From Paenibacillaceae bacterium (GTDB lineage Bacteria > Bacillota > Clostridia > Lachnospirales > Lachnospiraceae), in NCBI GenBank assembly GCA_015057705.1, contig SVDU01000022.1:33073-97072 (forward strand): a stretch of 64,000 nucleotides of DNA. The letters are read 5' to 3'. Within the stretch, counting starts at the first letter, position 1, and every line of letters starts with the position of its first letter. This document shows, piece after piece, positions 61,343 through 64,000 of the stretch. The translations under genes and the position numbers were made by a program. The notes under the pieces are model-generated. The model was not told where the DNA came from, did no database searches, and saw only the letters and a program-made list of their open reading frames with translations.

Positions 61343-63892
61343 TTATTCCATTCCTGGTCCCACAGCCTCCGCCTGGGTATCATCATCTCCCGGTCCGGTG
61401 CCGACTGCCCCGCCTGATTGAGGGTTACTATCTCCTGGGAAAGCAGGAGTTGTGGTCTCTCTTGGTTTCGTCATTCCTGGTCCGATCTCCTGAGCTTTTG
61501 ACGAATCATCCTGCTTTGGAAGAGCCAGAACATGGCTGATCGCTTCATCAAGTGACTGCTTTAAGCCGTCATAAATCTCCGTGCCATTTAGCTGTTCCAA
61601 ATAAGTTTTAGCTGATGTGATCTTATCATCTGTAGAGCTGTCACGGTGATCCATTCCGTTAAATTCAGCAATTAGAGACTGCAGGGAAGCTGCTGCCTGT
61701 TCCTGGGTCTGTCTGGCTGCATCCTGTGCTGCCTGATTCATCTGCGACTGAGCCTCCTGCTGCTTACGGGCTTCTTCATCTTTCCATTTCTTTGTATCAG
61801 CCATTGCCGCCGCTTCTGCCACGGAGGAGAATAAATCCTTATTGCCAGTTTCCTGATCCGTTTTCTCTCCTCTGGAATCCACATTATAAGCTGAAACGGT
61901 GGATGGCATATCCCAGTCCAGGGGAGGCAGGTCCTTATTGATTTCAGCCATAAAATCATGCCACATCTTTCCGGAATAAGTCTTTCCGTAAACTCCTGGC
62001 ATTGCTTTTGGAGTATCATATCCCACCCAGATCGCAGTGGTGTAATATCTGGTATAACCGCAGAACCAGGTATCCTTGCTGCTGTTTGTTGTTCCCGTTT
62101 TTCCTGCTGCCGGAACACCAATTCCCAGTCCGGAGCCTGTTCCGTAAGGCTTATCCAAAGTTCCTTTCAGTACATCGGTAACCATGTATGCCGTATCTTC
62201 TGTAAAGATTCTTTCATCTGCCTGACTGCCTTTATAAATCTCTCCGTCATACTGGCTTTTAATGCTTGTAATACAGGTTTTATTGCTGTATTTCCCCTGA
62301 TTGGCAAGAACGGAATATCCTTTTGCCATATCCACAACTCTGGCTCCTTCAGTAAAACCTCCGATACTCATACTGCTGTTGCCATTGTCCATATTGCTTA
62401 AGCCCACAAAGTGCATCTTTCCCAGATAGCTGATTCCTTTATCCACTCCAATATCAGTCAGAACCTGCCATGCTACTGTATTTAAACTCCGGTTTAATGC
62501 TTCTCTTACAGACACTTCACCAAAGTACTTGCCTCCGCTGTTTTTCGGTCCCCCGTCAAACAAATGGTCATTGACCAGTCTGGAGGGGTAATAAAAGCCG
62601 GTTTCAAATGCAGGAGCGTAATCAATCAGGGGCTTAATGGTAGAGCCTGGCTGCCTTCTGCTTAAAAATCCACGGTTATATTCATCATCCGTTCCCCGGC
62701 CGCCTACAATCGCCACCACATATCCGGTCCGGTTGTCTACGCAGACAGCCGCTCCCTGTAAGGCGAATTTTCCGTTCTCCTGGACTTCTGTAAAACCTTT
62801 TAAATGGGTATCGATGTTGTTCTGCAGCGCAGCCTGCAGTTTGGAATCCAGGCTGGTATGAATTTCGAATCCTCCCTTGCGTACCATATCGCTTTTTGCC
62901 TGATACTGCTCCTGATATTCTTCCTTATAGGAATCATAGGAGCTTTTACTTGGAAAGACATACTGAAATACAAAGTCATCATTCTTCATCAGTTCCAGCA
63001 CAGCAGAATGTATGGCGTAGCTGGTCTGATAATTCTCCGTTGTTCCGCCTTCATAAACCTTGGCGACTGTAAGGGGCTGGGCTTTGGCATTCTCCTGTTC
63101 TTCCTTAGTGATAAACTTACAAAGCGCCATATTGTCAATTACCTGATCCCGCTTCCATTTAGAGGTATCAGGATGTGCCACCGGGTCATATCTGGAAGGA
63201 TTGTTGCTGATTCCGGCAAGAGTTGCTGCTTCCCAGATGGTCAAATCCTTTGCTTCCTTATCAAAATAATAACGGCTGGCCTCAGATACACCATAACTGC
63301 GGTTTGCATAATAATTGGTGTTGCAGTAAAATTCCATAATATCCTTTTTGGAATACTTGTCCTCCATCCGGGGAGCAGCAAAGAATTCTGTTATCTTTCT
63401 CTGAATGGTCCTCTCCTGAGTTAAATAGGTGTTTTTGATCACCTGCTGGGTGATGGTACTGCCACCCTGGGTCGCCACACCTTTGTTTTTTATGAAAACC
63501 AGACCAGCTCTTAAAAGCCCCTTGTAATCAATTCCATGATGTTTATAGAATCGCCTGTCCTCCTGGGCTATGTAAGCATTCTGAAGATTTTCGCTGATGT
63601 CCTTAATTGGTACATATTCGTAATGACCGGAATTAATGGTTCCGATTAAGTTTCCTTCGGAATCATAAACTCTTGTATCCATTGGCTGTGAGAAATCAGT
63701 TTTGGAAGTCTGACTTATAATTGTGTCAGCCTTTTCCTTGCATGTCATGATCTCATCCTGATATTTTAAAAATACGGCACCCCCAGCCAGGCACCCTATC
63801 ACCATCGCCAACAGAAATACAAAGAGTATGACCTTTATGGGACGAAAAAATAAATACCATGCACTTTTTCGTTTTCTGCTTTTCTTCCCCAT
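61343..63892 (-). CDS. Bifunctional penicillin-binding protein 1A
   Basis: An 849-residue class A PBP that polymerises and crosslinks peptidoglycan. A membrane anchor (about 19-42) precedes the glycosyltransferase domain with EDRRFYKHHGID (111-122) and QGGSTITQQ (142-150). The transpeptidase domain has STIK (S417-K420), SLN (469-471) and KTGT (598-601). A long low-complexity tail (about 680-849) holds a Gln/Ala-rich coiled segment and three GPG motifs, the last forming the C-terminal end VGPGME. The tail is unusual for the family. AGGAGG lies before the ATG. Confidence 0.95.
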   Translation of the reverse strand: MGKKSRKRKSAWYLFFRPIKVILFVFLLAMVIGCLAGGAVFLKYQDEIMTCKEKADTIISQTSKTDFSQPMDTRVYDSEGNLIGTINSGHYEYVPIKDISENLQNAYIAQEDRRFYKHHGIDYKGLLRAGLVFIKNKGVATQGGSTITQQVIKNTYLTQERTIQRKITEFFAAPRMEDKYSKKDIMEFYCNTNYYANRSYGVSEASRYYFDKEAKDLTIWEAATLAGISNNPSRYDPVAHPDTSKWKRDQVIDNMALCKFITKEEQENAKAQPLTVAKVYEGGTTENYQTSYAIHSAVLELMKNDDFVFQYVFPSKSSYDSYKEEYQEQYQAKSDMVRKGGFEIHTSLDSKLQAALQNNIDTHLKGFTEVQENGKFALQGAAVCVDNRTGYVVAIVGGRGTDDEYNRGFLSRRQPGSTIKPLIDYAPAFETGFYYPSRLVNDHLFDGGPKNSGGKYFGEVSVREALNRSLNTVAWQVLTDIGVDKGISYLGKMHFVGLSNMDNGNSSMSIGGFTEGARVVDMAKGYSVLANQGKYSNKTCITSIKSQYDGEIYKGSQADERIFTEDTAYMVTDVLKGTLDKPYGTGSGLGIGVPAAGKTGTTNSSKDTWFCGYTRYYTTAIWVGYDTPKAMPGVYGKTYSGKMWHDFMAEINKDLPPLDWDMPSTVSAYNVDSRGEKTDQETGNKDLFSSVAEAAAMADTKKWKDEEARKQQEAQSQMNQAAQDAARQTQEQAAASLQSLIAEFNGMDHRDSSTDDKITSAKTYLEQLNGTEIYDGLKQSLDEAISHVLALPKQDDSSKAQEIGPGMTKPRETTTPAFPGDSNPQSGGAVGTGPGDDDTQAEAVGPGME

Positions 63893-63932
63893 AACAACCT
63901 GCCTCCTTCTCTTCTTTTTATGATATAATCGG

Positions 63933-64000
63933 GTAGGAGGTAGATAATTATTTTATCTACTGACCTCCCACACCACCTAGCATACCGTTCGGTACTAGGC
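63933..64000 (-). mobile_element. 3' end of a group II intron (domains V and VI), cut by the window edge
   Basis: Read leftward, CCTAG-TACC-GAAC-GGTA-TG-CTAGG forms a domain V-like hairpin with a two-base bulge on the 3' side. A domain VI-like stem with GGAGG/CCTCC and AGATAA/TTATCT arms follows. An unpaired A at 63941 lies eight bases before a TAC end at 63933, as expected for a branch point and an intron ending in AY. The remainder, including any reverse transcriptase, lies beyond position 64000. It sits just upstream of the PBP1A ribosome site. Confidence 0.65.

Noticed and set aside
62804..63424. 206-codon rightward open frame inside the PBP1A gene
   Set aside because: Antisense shadow of motif-verified PBP1A; no ribosome site or homology recognised.

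Overview
The window looks like a chromosomal segment of a Gram-positive, anaerobic Clostridia, most like a Lachnospiraceae member. Support: single-membrane lipoproteins with classical lipoboxes, strong AGGAGG ribosome sites, AraC-type two-component regulators beside carbohydrate ABC transporters, an mcsA-mcsB-clpC-radA stress locus, a sodium-pumping biotin decarboxylase complex, YitT proteins and the housekeeping genes gltX and PBP1A. No rRNA, tRNA or CRISPR array was seen. The taxonomic call is inference from gene content.

Layout. 1-5.1 kb: 3' part of an AraC-type response regulator converging on a three-gene Lpl-type sugar ABC transporter. 5.2-12.9 kb: a clearly AT-rich island holding a complete ribosomal peptide (RiPP) locus of the CXXX-repeat type. 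It comprises a 56-residue precursor with nine cysteines, a two-module radical SAM/SPASM maturase, a small accessory protein, an ABC exporter, a BlaI repressor with an M56 antirepressor, and an exported two-domain protein of unknown function. 13.0-19.9 kb: an esterase, a YesM/YesN-type two-component system and a second sugar ABC transporter. 20.0-26.7 kb: gntR-mcsA-mcsB-clpC-orf-radA, where a GntR regulator sits at the place of ctsR. 26.8-32.4 kb: an enolase-superfamily dehydratase, a PTS IIBCA permease, a GH4 glycosidase and a divergent RpiR regulator. 32.5-36.7 kb: a membrane-anchored cohesin protein next to a dockerin-bearing N-acetylglucosaminidase. 36.9-41.0 kb: a two-gene ABC exporter with a MarR regulator. 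41.1-46.5 kb: a decarboxylase/transcarboxylase complex with two different carboxyltransferases sharing a biotin carrier and a sodium pump. 46.7-63.9 kb: mixed housekeeping genes (lipoprotein, two YitT proteins, phosphatase, DacF-like carboxypeptidase, DNA polymerase IV, pseudouridine synthase, RsmF-like methyltransferase, YedF, DUF1292, cobalamin adenosyltransferase, UvrD-like helicase, gltX, PBP1A). The last ~70 bases look like the 3' end (domains V and VI) of a group II intron running off the right edge.

The most interesting system is the CXXX peptide locus. The precursor and exported protein are read rightward. Repressor, sensor, maturase, accessory protein and exporter are read leftward from a promoter whose 17-base spacer holds an inverted repeat suited to BlaI. 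The component families have been defined in silico. The fusion of two SPASM-type modules, the BlaI/M56 control and the duplicated-domain exported partner make this version worth experimental attention.

Start codons were chosen by ribosome-binding sites, so several genes are shorter than their longest open frame. Family assignments rest on motif recognition by eye, not on database searches.
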